Shown: positions 54,125-63,880 of the stretch, piece by piece
Numbering within the stretch: the stretch's first letter is position 1
Layout: the number at the start of each line of letters is the position of its first letter
Source of the DNA: Pseudomaricurvus alkylphenolicus
GTDB taxonomy: Bacteria; Pseudomonadota; Gammaproteobacteria; Pseudomonadales; Cellvibrionaceae
DNA: 64,000 bases
Direction: 5' to 3'
Assembly (NCBI RefSeq): GCF_011683955.1
Contig: NZ_JAAQPI010000022.1
Coordinates: 24,398-88,397 of the forward strand
Translations under genes and position numbers: made by a program
Notes under the pieces: model-generated
The model's input: only the letters and a program-made list of their open reading frames with translations
Told to the model about the DNA's origin: nothing
Databases searched by the model: none

Positions 54125-55390
54125 CTAGTCATATCTATACTTCGGCGAAAATAGTACGCAAATTGCCCCGGCAAAAATAACTCCCGCCATCAAGCGCAAA
54201 GAAAGAAAATAGTTTCCTTGTAGCTCGTGTAGATAGCCCAATGCCAATGGCCCCAATGCACCTCCGCCGACAAAGAGAGCAAACATAAGCCCGCTAATAA
54301 CCCCAAAATAATTGGGTGCGAAGTAGCGACTGGTGAGATAGACCATAATGTCCGTCTCAGCGCCAATTGCGATACCAAGCAAAATCGCGGAGACATATAT
54401 TAGTAAAACCCCGGGTGAAAGTGTTAATAGAACGCAAGCAGCCACCGGTGCTAATAGAACTACGACCGTAACGTAAGGGGCGAAAACTCTATCGAACAGG
54501 AACCCAATTAGTAGACGGCCGAAAAGGACGGCTAATCCTAATACCGATGCGGCAAATGCGGCGGATGTTTGCGACATTCCAAGCTCTGTAACTATAGGAA
54601 CGAAGTTAATCAGCATCGCTGTAATTGCGAAGCCCGTCAGAAGAACCATAATCGACATAATCCAGAACATCCGTTCAGAGAATAGAATCTCCCAGAAATT
54701 GTCAGCTGATGCTTGCTTCTTCGCGGTTATTGCGTCAGAAGACTTGGTGTCATTTTCTGTATCATGTAGGAAAAAGAATGCAATAAAAAAAGTGGCAACA
54801 AACGCTCCACACCCAATCACAGCGTAGGCAGTCGAAAGGCTATGATGGTCAACCAGGAAACGAATGAAAATGGGAAGAATGGTTGCTCCGAATCCAGTCC
54901 CTGCTAATGCGATGCCCAATGCCAACCCTCTCAGCTCAGTGAAATTCTGAACGATAAGGCGCGAATAAGACATTGGCAGCACGCCACCGGCAACGATCGG
55001 AATAAGCACTAATACCGCATAGAAGTGCCAGAGTGAATAGGCGTGCCCTAGAAAACTCAAGGATGACCATAGTAAAGCAAAAACTGGTATCGCTAACAAT
55101 ATAACCAGACGAGCGGAGAACCGGTCAATGAGCACTCCGATTAGTGGTGCGCCGATAAGTATACCGATATTGTGTGCTGTGATCCCACGAAGAACCTCAG
55201 CTCTGCTCCATCCAAACTCTTTCATGATATCGGGAACAAGTATTCCGAAAGAGTAACTCACAATGGGTCCAATACTAAAGGTAATACAGATAAAGCACGC
55301 AAGTACGACAGGCCAGCGAGTTCGAAACTCGTTTCCATTAGAACAAGTACACTCGTCCGTAGAGATAGCATTAATAGAAAACACGTTCAT
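54125..55390 (-). CDS. MFS transporter (OFA/monocarboxylate-porter type)
   Basis: 421 residues from the ATG at 55390, preferred to 55438 because GGAG lies five bases upstream. Twelve hydrophobic helices; FGWSRAEVLRGITAHNIGILIGAPLIGVLIDRF is the classic MFS motif region between helices 2 and 3, and GGGALGPLALGYLHEL near the end. Together with the receptor it should bring the cluster substrate through both membranes. The substrate is unknown. Confidence 0.87.
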   Translation of the reverse strand: MNVFSINAISTDECTCSNGNEFRTRWPVVLACFICITFSIGPIVSYSFGILVPDIMKEFGWSRAEVLRGITAHNIGILIGAPLIGVLIDRFSARLVILLAIPVFALLWSSLSFLGHAYSLWHFYAVLVLIPIVAGGVLPMSYSRLIVQNFTELRGLALGIALAGTGFGATILPIFIRFLVDHHSLSTAYAVIGCGAFVATFFIAFFFLHDTENDTKSSDAITAKKQASADNFWEILFSERMFWIMSIMVLLTGFAITAMLINFVPIVTELGMSQTSAAFAASVLGLAVLFGRLLIGFLFDRVFAPYVTVVVLLAPVAACVLLTLSPGVLLIYVSAILLGIAIGAETDIMVYLTSRYFAPNYFGVISGLMFALFVGGGALGPLALGYLHELQGNYFLSLRLMAGVIFAGAICVLFSPKYRYD

Positions 55391-55485
55391 TAATCTCCAA
55401 ATTGCATCTTCACCTGTGAAAAATCGAATGGCTAGCATGCACTGATTGCCTGAAGCCTAGATCTGCTAAACGAAGTCGAAAATTG

Positions 55486-56727
55486 TTAATAAAAAAAGTC
55501 GATAATCTCCTTGGCAAATAATTCAGCTGCATCAAAGTGAATTCGGTGGCCATTGCCCTCGGCGTAGACATGTTTCACGCGCTGACCATTGCGTCTAACA
55601 ATGTCAACCAGGTCTGTGTGCTCTGCACGTGAGAGCACTCCAACCATTTCCCGATCGGATTCCCAATACAACATGGGGACTCTTACCAAGGCGAATGCTT
55701 TTCTATTGTCGAAGTTCTCCGATAGCTCCGCAGAAACTGACGAGCGTACAACCTCTGGATCCAGGTTCAATCCGGCTTGGGCCGCAGGAGCTAGGAACGA
55801 CTTCGGCCAAAACTCAGCATTAGTCGGAGGCGTCCCGCTGAGGTACTTTCGATAGCCGGAGTACAGGATTTCACGCTCCGTATCGCTCAAAGGCGGCATC
55901 TGACCACGATGTTGAAGTGATTTTCCTAGAGCGATAATGCGGCGATCGTAGGACATATTTACACTGGGCAGGATGACTCTCGACTCGGAAAACATTTTCG
56001 TTATCACATCCAAGCTAGCACCTTGCTCATGATAGGCGCGAACACGTTGCTCCAACCCAACGAACATTGGCTTAACCCAACCACTTTCCCAGCGCTCTCT
56101 TTCGTTGACAAGGAAAGCGCCATCTTCGGCATTAAATCCTATGACGATATCCCGCTGTGTCGATGCCACCCAAAGGGCGACCAAACCACCTAATGAATGT
56201 CCGGAAATAACAACTGGTTTCCTAATAACCTCTCGGATTAAACTTGTTACATCACTCCCGTAGTCAGAAACGTGATAGGAGCGGTCACTAGCCCAGCCAG
56301 TAATATCATGGCCTCGCTGAGTCACAATAAACAAATGGAAACTCTTGCAGAGCAGTTGGGCGGCCTTTATGTAGCTTTGCCAGGGCACTGCCATGCCGGG
56401 TAAAATCACCAAGGGAGTACCGTTCGGCGGGCCTTCAACATACGCGAGGTTGACTGGCCCTACTGCGTGACGCTTTACCCCGTAGCGATTCACCTTTCCC
56501 CTCTCGTCCTTACATGAGAAGTCCGAGCTATTTGTTGCTCCACTATCCGCAAGCACAGATCTGACGATTGGAGCATCAGCACTAGCACCTTCCTCTGCAC
56601 AGACCCACTGAGTGGCAAATACAGATACGGCAACGAGAATAACAAGTTGGACTTGCCTCAGTGAGTCGTCGAACGCCCCATCTGCTCTTGACAGGAATTT
56701 ACTGGTTAACCACCTATTTATACTCAC
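55486..56727 (-). CDS. Exported alpha/beta hydrolase
   Basis: 413 residues. The N-terminus has a hydrophobic helix (about 26-44) ending in VCA-EEG, so the enzyme is probably periplasmic or membrane-bound. Hydrolase core: VILPGMAVPWQSY (oxyanion), nucleophile GHSLGGL near residue 175, likely acid near ESDREM and histidine in GNGHRIHF at the C-terminus. It may cleave an ester, lactone or ring-cleavage product outside the cytosol. It lies upstream of the MFS gene on the same strand. Confidence 0.85.
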   Translation of the reverse strand: MSINRWLTSKFLSRADGAFDDSLRQVQLVILVAVSVFATQWVCAEEGASADAPIVRSVLADSGATNSSDFSCKDERGKVNRYGVKRHAVGPVNLAYVEGPPNGTPLVILPGMAVPWQSYIKAAQLLCKSFHLFIVTQRGHDITGWASDRSYHVSDYGSDVTSLIREVIRKPVVISGHSLGGLVALWVASTQRDIVIGFNAEDGAFLVNERERWESGWVKPMFVGLEQRVRAYHEQGASLDVITKMFSESRVILPSVNMSYDRRIIALGKSLQHRGQMPPLSDTEREILYSGYRKYLSGTPPTNAEFWPKSFLAPAAQAGLNLDPEVVRSSVSAELSENFDNRKAFALVRVPMLYWESDREMVGVLSRAEHTDLVDIVRRNGQRVKHVYAEGNGHRIHFDAAELFAKEIIDFFY

Positions 56728-57067
56728 AATACAATCTAACTCCCAATATTTTATTGCAAAGTTCTATCAATACTCTGGTTCTACTGATGTGCAGGTTGAT
56801 TCCGATTCTCAGAGGCCAAGGTCAGTGCTGAATTTAAAAGCAGTTCTTGCGCCGCGATCTCTTGACTTAGTCAGATCAAACCGGGACGAGCCAGCGTTCA
56901 AAACTAAAGAAGTTCCGATTAAAAGCTCTTTGATAGACTCTCCGGACTCAGTTTAATGGCTGGAGTTATCACAGATTGAGCGCTCGTTACCGTTCGCACT
57001 AATCCAGCGAAATCGCTACATAAATCCTTAGGCAGAGTCACTGTAATCACAATAGATGCTAACTCTA
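56728..57067. other. Gap between hydrolase and lyase genes
   Basis: 340 AT-rich bases. A plus frame (to 56956) overlaps it but has no recognisable domain and is a shadow of the hydrolase region. No terminator or clear promoter motif was seen, though transcription of the hydrolase gene must begin here. Confidence 0.4.
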
Positions 57068-58312
57068 CTACAGCACTTTTTCGCAAATCGACAAAAATTG
57101 TACGTCAGATAGCAGTGCTCTCTGTAACCTACCCTCGAATTTAACTTGTTCAACAATGGCATCCAACTGATCGGGCGTCGCCGCCAACTCATGCTTATCC
57201 AGGAAATACTCGACTGAGGCGCGACCACTGTTTTTTCCGAGCACTACTCGACCCGGAGGCTGTCCGACCACTGATGGCAGCATAGACGAAGTGGCCATGT
57301 CAAACCCTTTACCACCCATCTTTCGAATCAGATCAATGCCAATACCGGTCTCCATGTCAAACAGCCCGCGACCAACAATGGGTTTATTCATAGGGACGCT
57401 GCGGTTGGTAATATTCTCGACCAAGACCGACGTATCCATCAATCTTTCGAGATCGATGCCTGTCTCGACGCCAAGCAAAATTTCAAGCATTGCGGCCACT
57501 TCTTCAGTGGCAGCATTTCCGGTACGCTCGCCAAGACCGTTGATGGCTGTGTGTACTACATCAGCACCAGCAGATATTGCTTCCAGAACACCGGCATTCG
57601 CCAAGCCAAACTCATTGTGATTATGATACTCAACAGCAATTTCGGGTATCCACTGCTTCACGGTCTTTACCAGATAACCGGCAGTTCTAGGGGAGGCGAC
57701 ACCAAAGGTATCGACCAACACAATTGAATCGGGTTTACACTCTTGGGACAGGGTTACGTAGGTGTCCTTGAGATAATCCAAATCGTCACAGCGAGTTGTG
57801 TCCCAGCCCATGAACACCACATTAAGCCCTTTTTCTTTGGCATAACTCACACTATCAACGCAACGCTCAATGACGTGAGATTTTTCAAGATGATAGCCGG
57901 TTTCGTTAAGATAGGGATTCATGCAGTGTTCTAAAACTACCGTTTTAATACCGCAGTCGACAGCTAGATCAATGTCCAGTGGATTAGCACGAACCAATAC
58001 CGTCACTTCACAATCTAGGTCTAAATCGACGACCTGTTTGATACCTTCACGATTTTCCTTGGACACAATCGGCATTCCCGCCTCAATACGAGCAACGCCT
58101 AATTCACTGAGGGCTTCCGCTATTCTAACGCGGTCAGCAATGCTATACGCAACTCCAAACGTTTGCTCACCATCTCGCAGCGTGACGTCGTGAAGTGCAA
58201 TTCTCTTACTGGTAGGCGCTGCGTTAATATTCCTGTCATAGTTGTATGGGCTCACCCAAAATTTGTTCTCTAAATAGCCTTTTTGATCATTCAATCGATC
58301 GATGTCGTACAT
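57068..58312 (-). CDS. HMGL-like lyase/synthase (homocitrate/isopropylmalate synthase family)
   Basis: 414 residues from the ATG at 58312 with AAAGGA upstream. TIM-barrel HMGL domain: HDVTLRDGEQTFGVAYSI (metal Asp), VEYHNHNEFGLANAG (metal His-x-His) and NGLGERTGNAATEEVAAML. The C-terminal about 90 residues are unlike LeuA regulatory domain. Family members add or remove acetyl or pyruvyl units; here an aldolase step in degradation is the plausible role, not amino acid synthesis, because of the neighbours. Divergent from the rightward genes. Confidence 0.85.
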   Translation of the reverse strand: MYDIDRLNDQKGYLENKFWVSPYNYDRNINAAPTSKRIALHDVTLRDGEQTFGVAYSIADRVRIAEALSELGVARIEAGMPIVSKENREGIKQVVDLDLDCEVTVLVRANPLDIDLAVDCGIKTVVLEHCMNPYLNETGYHLEKSHVIERCVDSVSYAKEKGLNVVFMGWDTTRCDDLDYLKDTYVTLSQECKPDSIVLVDTFGVASPRTAGYLVKTVKQWIPEIAVEYHNHNEFGLANAGVLEAISAGADVVHTAINGLGERTGNAATEEVAAMLEILLGVETGIDLERLMDTSVLVENITNRSVPMNKPIVGRGLFDMETGIGIDLIRKMGGKGFDMATSSMLPSVVGQPPGRVVLGKNSGRASVEYFLDKHELAATPDQLDAIVEQVKFEGRLQRALLSDVQFLSICEKVL

Positions 58313-58438
58313 GTTATATCCTTTCCTCAAGTCAAAATGTTTTGTCGCCAACCCGTATTTATATGTTCATACATTGGCTTATTAAAAAACGCGAAAATTG
58401 TCTGAAATTGATGTGTCAAAATACCTTTTTGAAAGTGA

Positions 58439-58512
58439 CTCTCGAATTTGAGAGCGGGCCACAATTCTTAGCCTACAAAAATAGTATCTTGAGGGCCATA
58501 TTCTCAAATTCG
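58439..58512. promoter_or_regulatory. Inverted repeat before the lyase gene
   Basis: CGAATTTGAGA (58443-58453) and TCTCAAATTCG (58502-58512) are perfect 11-base inverted copies. The left copy is itself part of CTCTCGAATTTGAGAG (58439-58454), near-palindromic. The spacing suits two operator sites; the sequence differs from the 16-base motif. It is in the 700-base intergenic region between the divergent lyase and NTF2-like genes. Confidence 0.45.
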
Positions 58513-58750
58513 TACTCCAATTTTGAAAACTTTCCTATTTTTGTCGGACGCCAAGACTGGAGAAAAAGTCTAAACGTGAATTTGCGATAATCTTCTGTGA
58601 TTGGATTGTGCGTCTTCATGGCAAATTCTTACTGCCTTACAACTAATTGTTCCAAGTAAGCTATTTGTATATATCCTTAAAGCTCTAAGCTCTCGAGATA
58701 CCCAGCTTAAAACGACCATCAGCATTCATACTAGCCGAAGGAGCTTCTGA

Positions 58751-58795
58751 ATACTAGTAATATTTATTGACTAATATTTGGTTTCTGTGCATTAT
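58751..58795 (+). promoter_or_regulatory. Motif site followed by a sigma-70 promoter
   Basis: ATACTAGTAATATTTA (58751-58766) is directly followed by TTGACT (58767-58772), a 17-base spacer and CATTAT (58790-58795). The same 16 bases occur inverted at 61777-61792. This is 216 bases before the NTF2-like start. A second AATATTT repeats at 58773. A regulator bound just upstream of the -35 box could activate. Confidence 0.55.
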
Positions 58796-59010
58796 TGGAA
58801 TATCAGAATGGGCTCGCTAGTAATTTTCGACGCGTGAAAATTGATGTAAGGGACACCGCCTTGCGGTTGTTGTGTAAATTACTGAAAGACTGTTTTGGCT
58901 GAACCGATATAGGCAGAAGAACGAACATTATATGCAGTTCGTATTGAGAATCACATACCCTCGATGTTGAACGGGATAGACAACTTAAATCAAAGCGGAG
59001 GAACGCGACT

Positions 59011-59466
59011 ATGAAGTCCACTACCAACCAACTAAGACCTTTCATCTTTCTATTGTTGTTCTCGATCATCGGCGTGGAAGTGACTGCCGAAAATTCCGAC
59101 ACCGAGGCTGCTGCAGGAATCGTAAAAGTTTTTCTGGAAGCTGCGCCACGCAATGACACGGATGCAATTAGAACGGTAGTCTCGGACCAATTTCGTGTAT
59201 TCGTAACTAATACAAAGGGCAAAGCGTCAAGAACCATTAGTAAAAACAGATATTTAGAACTGATGGACGCTAAAATTATTGGTGGACGCCAATGGGACTA
59301 TGAAATAATAGCAGTTGACGTCTCCATTAACCAACTAGCATACGTCAAAGCTAAAATAGAACAGGCTTCCCCAAAAGAAACTTTGTACGTCCACTTCACT
59401 GTGGCAAAGGTGGGGAATCTCTGGAAGATTGTGCAGGAGTCTGTGCATAGAGTAATACACGCCTGA
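59011..59466 (+). CDS. Exported NTF2-like (SnoaL-fold) protein
   Basis: 151 residues. Signal peptide (about 1-26, TA-ENS), then a compact alpha+beta domain typical of NTF2/SnoaL-type proteins (AAAGIVKVFLEAAPRNDTDAIRTVVSDQFRVFV; VHFTVAKVGNLWKIVQESVHR). Such domains act as isomerases, hydrolases or binding proteins; function is not predictable. GGAGGA precedes its start at good spacing. First of four rightward genes. Confidence 0.7.
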   Translation: MKSTTNQLRPFIFLLLFSIIGVEVTAENSDTEAAAGIVKVFLEAAPRNDTDAIRTVVSDQFRVFVTNTKGKASRTISKNRYLELMDAKIIGGRQWDYEIIAVDVSINQLAYVKAKIEQASPKETLYVHFTVAKVGNLWKIVQESVHRVIHA

Positions 59467-59694
59467 TTTTTATTGATCCTTTCGTCTATCAGAAGCGGTG
59501 GTACGGGAGACTAGATTGAACGGCATTGGACAAAGAGGCGCTAGAGTCAATTTCAGAGCCAGAAGGGGAGGTGTTGTCATTGCGTTGAAGACAGTCTGGC
59601 CAACTTGCAATTTCAACAATTAGTACCATTTTGATAGTTTGTTTGCGTCACCCCATAATCTGAGGGTTTAATTTGCACTTGTGAGGAATACACT

Positions 59695-60315
59695 ATGAAT
59701 ACGATCCGTCCGCCAGGCAGCGAGCAAGAATATGTTAGCAATCACAGAGTCCCACACCTGAATTTCAGTCATTTGGGGATTTGCGTGCGTGACATGGAGG
59801 TAATGGAGGATTTCTACACTAGGGTTCTTGGGATGACCGTCACTGATCGTGGCAGCGCGCTGGATACAGATTTGGTGTTTCTTAGCCGTGATCCGGCGGA
59901 GCATCATCAGATTGTATTGGGCACCGGCCGCCCCGAACGCATACCCGAAAATACTTCTAACCCAATGTTTGGTGCCATAATTAATCAAATCTCTTTCAGA
60001 ATCGCCAGCCTAAACGGGTTGAAAGAGTTCGATAGACATCTAACGCAATCTCACACAGGAGAATTTATCTACGCCAATCATGGAACTGCGTGGAGTATCT
60101 ACTTCCACGATCCTGAAGGAAATATGTTAGAGGCATTTGTTGATAGTGAGTGGTACATCAAGCAGCCAGTGTTCGAACCCTTGGATCTTTCGCAGACCAA
60201 TAAAGAAATTCTTCAGAAAACACGTTCTTTATGTGAAGACGCTGGTGAAGGATTCGAGCCTGTCGCGCAATGGCGACAGCGTATTGAAATTTTGATGGAG
60301 CTGCAAAGAATTTAG
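59695..60315 (+). CDS. VOC-fold protein, extradiol-dioxygenase/glyoxalase-like
   Basis: 206 residues. One vicinal-oxygen-chelate module: NFSHLGICVRDMEVMEDFYTRVLGM (first metal His), HHQIVLG (second His) and FHDPEGNMLEAFVDSEW (metal Glu). The size is a single-domain VOC protein with an extended helical tail. By neighbours it may open a hydroxylated aromatic ring, but glyoxalase-like isomerisation is equally possible. GAGGA lies eight bases before its start. Confidence 0.78.
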   Translation: MNTIRPPGSEQEYVSNHRVPHLNFSHLGICVRDMEVMEDFYTRVLGMTVTDRGSALDTDLVFLSRDPAEHHQIVLGTGRPERIPENTSNPMFGAIINQISFRIASLNGLKEFDRHLTQSHTGEFIYANHGTAWSIYFHDPEGNMLEAFVDSEWYIKQPVFEPLDLSQTNKEILQKTRSLCEDAGEGFEPVAQWRQRIEILMELQRI

Positions 60316-60350
60316 TTTGCACATTAGGGTCGACATTAGGATATTAATCA

Positions 60351-60968
60351 ATGCTTACTTTTTACTACTTTCCCGCGGCTTGCTCCCTCGTCACCAACAT
60401 GGCGTTGGAAGAGGCAGGGGCTAACTACCAGCCTGTTTTGGTCGACTTGTTAGGGGACCGAAGCGACTACTATAAAATAAATCCAACGGGAAAGGTTCCC
60501 GCGGTGGTTGCCGACGGAGAGCTTCTCACTGAAAATGTCGCGATACTCTACTGGATTGCAAAATCCTATCCTGACAAAATGCTGTTGCCCAACAGTACAT
60601 CCAAAGCTGCGAAAGCTCTCTCATTCCTGTCTTGGTGTAGCAACACTGCACACATTGCTTATCGGCAGTCTCGTGTTCCCGCACGCTTCACGCCAGATCA
60701 ATCCGTTCACAACGCCCTGGCGATAGCGGGGAGGGAGGCATATACACAAGCATTGGAAAAAGTTAATAAGATGCTCGAAAAGCGTCAGTGGTTCTTGGGT
60801 GATCAATTCTCGATCTGTGACTGTTACGCCACATTATTGTATGATTGGGGTGCACGCAATGAGTTTCCGATGAGCGATTTTGAATGTTATACGCAGTATA
60901 TCAACAACGTTCTAACACGACCTAGTGCTCGGAAGGCGCTAACGATGCACCATAGCCCACTTATATAG
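60351..60968 (+). CDS. Glutathione S-transferase
   Basis: 205 residues. N-terminal thioredoxin-fold domain (LTFYYFPAACSLVTNMALEEAG, cis-Pro in GKVPAVV, and LLTENVAILYWIAK) and an all-helical C-terminal domain with SICDCYATLLYDWG. Beta-class-like. In such clusters GSTs isomerise or dehalogenate ring-cleavage or quinone intermediates. 35 bases after the VOC gene, so they are likely co-transcribed. Confidence 0.85.
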   Translation: MLTFYYFPAACSLVTNMALEEAGANYQPVLVDLLGDRSDYYKINPTGKVPAVVADGELLTENVAILYWIAKSYPDKMLLPNSTSKAAKALSFLSWCSNTAHIAYRQSRVPARFTPDQSVHNALAIAGREAYTQALEKVNKMLEKRQWFLGDQFSICDCYATLLYDWGARNEFPMSDFECYTQYINNVLTRPSARKALTMHHSPLI

Positions 60969-61924
60969 TGAGCAATGAATGCGAAGTGCTGATAGAATCT
61001 TCAGATAGGATCGAATATCGACTTATTTACCGTTTGCGACACAATGAATGGATCTCGAAGAAATAAGTTCAACTGATCATCCAATCATCACTTTAAATAA
61101 TACAGAAAACCAGAGCAACCCACGTCATCAGTACTGTTGATGGCGCGGTGTTCAAACTCTCCGTTCATCGCCATCGTTTCATCAGGTATGAGCTGGAGCT
61201 AATTGTGGTTGCTTGACGTAACTACAAACATTTCCAACTGGGTTTGATGGTGGTTTGTCGGCGGATCACAGGGCGGAAACGGTTCCGTTGAAAATTACTT
61301 GAAAGCACTATAGTTATTAACCGAGGCTCTTTCTAGTTCGCATGAGGCTAGAAGACGTCAGTGGGAATTTTAATGCTTCCGACTGCTTTCTTGTCAATTG
61401 AACAAGATCGATACCCGCCAGGGTTTGTGGCTTATTGGAGAAACTCTTGAATTCTAATATGGCTATGACTGTGTTTTTACCAGTGGATGTTCCTTCCCTG
61501 CTACATTGAAAACGTACTTGCACCGACGATTTTTACTCCCATGCCAATGGAGCCATTCTACTTTTCGATTTCAGCGGTATTGGTTCAGTTCTTATCGAAA
61601 TTGATAAGATGCGAATTTGCACTACATTCAATTGCCTAGGAAAGAGAATGTAATTGTACTTTCTTATCATGCGTTAATGATTATTGGAAGAGCGCCAACG
61701 CTGGCTAAATCAAGGCATGTTATCTTATAGCCATGTATTGTTACAAAGTTCCGGCACCAAGCCATTAAAAGGTCAGTAAATATTACTAGTATCGGGTCGC
61801 AGTTTCCGTTACTCTATCTTGGGGCTGACAAAGTAGGCCTCACATACTTCAAATAGACTCAAGTACCCGTGACACTATCCAAGCGGCAATGGTGTGGCGA
61901 CCTACAGATTTTGTGGAGGAATTT
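60969..61924. other. Long gap before the monooxygenase gene
   Basis: 956 bases without a recognised gene; the only frame of note (61317-61523 minus, 68 residues) has no domain. It holds the inverted copy of the 16-base motif at 61777-61792. The stretch near 61120-61280 looks like a decayed coding region, but I could not assign it. Confidence 0.5.
61777..61792 (-). promoter_or_regulatory. Inverted copy of the 16-base motif
   Basis: TAAATATTACTAGTAT is the exact reverse complement of 58751-58766. It lies 133 bases before the monooxygenase start. A chance match of 16 bases in two regulatory gaps of the same cluster is unlikely, so it may bind a common regulator, possibly the MarR protein. Confidence 0.5.
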
Positions 61925-63577
61925 ATGGTGGAGAATACCGGCGTGTTAATTGTTGGCGGCGGCCCGGTTGGACTTTCGTTGTCGGCTCAACTGGGCGCCT
62001 TTGGTATAGACAATATTCTCGTCAATAGAGAATTGGAGACCTCCAAACATCCCAAGTGTAATTTGGTGAACGCACGCTCTATGGAGCACTTCCGAAAAAT
62101 GGGCGTAGCGAGAAAGCTGAGACAAGTAGGCCTTCCCTCGGATTATCCTCAAGATGTCGTCTACTTTACCCGACTTAGCAAACCTGAAATTGCACGCATT
62201 CGAATTCCCAGCTCGGCACAAGTCGAAAAGGCTTGCCATACTGGTGATGAGAGGTGGCCGACGCCCGAGCCTCCTTATCGGGTTTCCCAGATTTACACTG
62301 AGCTGGTTCTGAAACAACATGCCTTACTGCAGTCCTCCTCTTCTATTCAATTTGGTTGGGAACTGGTGGATTTCTCGGATGACAACGCAGCGGTCACGGC
62401 AAGAATCCGCTCGGTAAACACGGGAGAAGAACGCAGCATTAGATCTTCCTGGCTTGTAGGTTGCGATGGCGGCGCAGGATATGTGCGGCCAAAGCTCGGC
62501 ATAGAGTATGAAGGCGAAGGAGGTGCTAAGCGGGCATTTATGGGGGGTGCAATGCTAGCCACCTATTACAGTTCGCCTGACCTTGCCAAGATACTCGCTC
62601 GTCATGAACCTGGTCACATGCTCTGGGCGTACAACAACGATTTTGTTTCGGTAACCGTTAGAATCAATGGCTCGGACACTTTTTTGACGCATATTCAGCT
62701 GCCAGAGGGTGATGATCCAGAATGTTGGCGACCGGAGGAATTCATCCCCAAAGTAGTAGGAGAGGACGTTTCCGTTAAGGTGCTGTCGATGTCACCTTGG
62801 AGCGCCGGCCTGCGTTTGGTCGCCTCCTCATTTCAAAGAGGGCGCTGCTTAATCGCGGGTGACGCTGCTCACTTGTTTACACCCACCGGGGGCTTCGGGA
62901 TGAATACGGGTATTGATGATGCGGCCAATCTCGCGTGGAAGTTAGCTGCAGACGTCGACGGCTGGGCTGGCTGTGATTTGGTGGCCTCTTATAATGCTGA
63001 ACGGAGACCGGTAGGTTTGCGTAACACTTCCGCCGCGCAAAAGATTGCCGAGATTATGGGCGCGGTTCGAGTTCCTGATGATATAGAGTTGGATAACGCA
63101 AAAGCTATGGATGGTCGACGGAGACTGACAGAAGCTTTGCTTGATCTGGCACGCTACGAGTTTCAAACGGTGGGCGTTCAGCTAGGGGTACGCTACAACG
63201 GATCCAGCATTGTGTGTGAGGAAGACGGTTGTAACCTGCCTGATGACATTGTCGACTACGTCCCTTCGTCCGCACCTGGATCAAGAGCGCCGCACACCTT
63301 CCTCGCTGACGATACCTCAATCTATGACCTATTCGGACCTGCCTTTACTCTGTTGGACTTCGGCGCCCAAGCAAGTGATGTCAAGGAGCTGGAGGATGCG
63401 GCAAAAGAACGGTGCTTACCGATGATAACAGTACCTGTTCTCGATTCACAAGCGGCACGTCTCTACGAGAAGAGGTTAGTACTCATACGCCCGGATATGC
63501 ACGTGGCTTGGCGAGGTGATCGGATTACTGTTGAGGCGATGGCAATTATCGACAAAATTCGGGGTGTACGCGAATAG
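61925..63577 (+). CDS. FAD-dependent aromatic monooxygenase (PheA/TfdB type)
   Basis: 550 residues from ATG 61925, with GGAGGA upstream. Flavin-binding GGGPVGLSLSAQLG at the N-terminus, a DG motif in WLVGCDGGAGYVRPKLG, and GDAAHLFTPTGGFGMNTGIDDAANLAWKLA (FAD ribityl/pyrophosphate). The C-terminal about 110 residues form the thioredoxin-like domain of this family (FGPAFTLLDFGAQ; RLVLIRPDMHVAWRG). It hydroxylates a phenolic or polyketide-like substrate with NAD(P)H and O2. It is the clearest sign of aromatic degradation or detoxification here. Confidence 0.9.
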   Translation: MVENTGVLIVGGGPVGLSLSAQLGAFGIDNILVNRELETSKHPKCNLVNARSMEHFRKMGVARKLRQVGLPSDYPQDVVYFTRLSKPEIARIRIPSSAQVEKACHTGDERWPTPEPPYRVSQIYTELVLKQHALLQSSSSIQFGWELVDFSDDNAAVTARIRSVNTGEERSIRSSWLVGCDGGAGYVRPKLGIEYEGEGGAKRAFMGGAMLATYYSSPDLAKILARHEPGHMLWAYNNDFVSVTVRINGSDTFLTHIQLPEGDDPECWRPEEFIPKVVGEDVSVKVLSMSPWSAGLRLVASSFQRGRCLIAGDAAHLFTPTGGFGMNTGIDDAANLAWKLAADVDGWAGCDLVASYNAERRPVGLRNTSAAQKIAEIMGAVRVPDDIELDNAKAMDGRRRLTEALLDLARYEFQTVGVQLGVRYNGSSIVCEEDGCNLPDDIVDYVPSSAPGSRAPHTFLADDTSIYDLFGPAFTLLDFGAQASDVKELEDAAKERCLPMITVPVLDSQAARLYEKRLVLIRPDMHVAWRGDRITVEAMAIIDKIRGVRE

Positions 63578-63880
63578 TCGACGCAAAGAAGTATCCTGAG
63601 TTACTCAGTCGTGATTCGTGCTCCGTCGTAGAAATAGGTTCAGCTAGTTAGCACATTTTGAATCAATTGTTGGCATCTTCGCCATGAGGTGACTCTTCAG
63701 TGCGTCCGATGGTGCCTCGAATATGGTTTGAAATTTCGCGACCTTGATACCTCGTCGAAGAAAGGGGTTTTCGTGTCGATCAAAGAACCATTCATCGGCG
63801 GATAACTTACTATTTCCCTCTTTTCTTTGTGAAATTCCGAAGAAAAAAGCGTACGTTAAGAGCCAGATGACGGCCCCCTG
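63578..63880. other. Gap between the monooxygenase and the insertion sequence
   Basis: 303 bases with no supported gene. A minus frame (63644-63898) runs through it but begins in the insertion-sequence end, and I do not recognise its 84 residues. It may be a gene fragment cut off by the insertion sequence. Confidence 0.4.
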
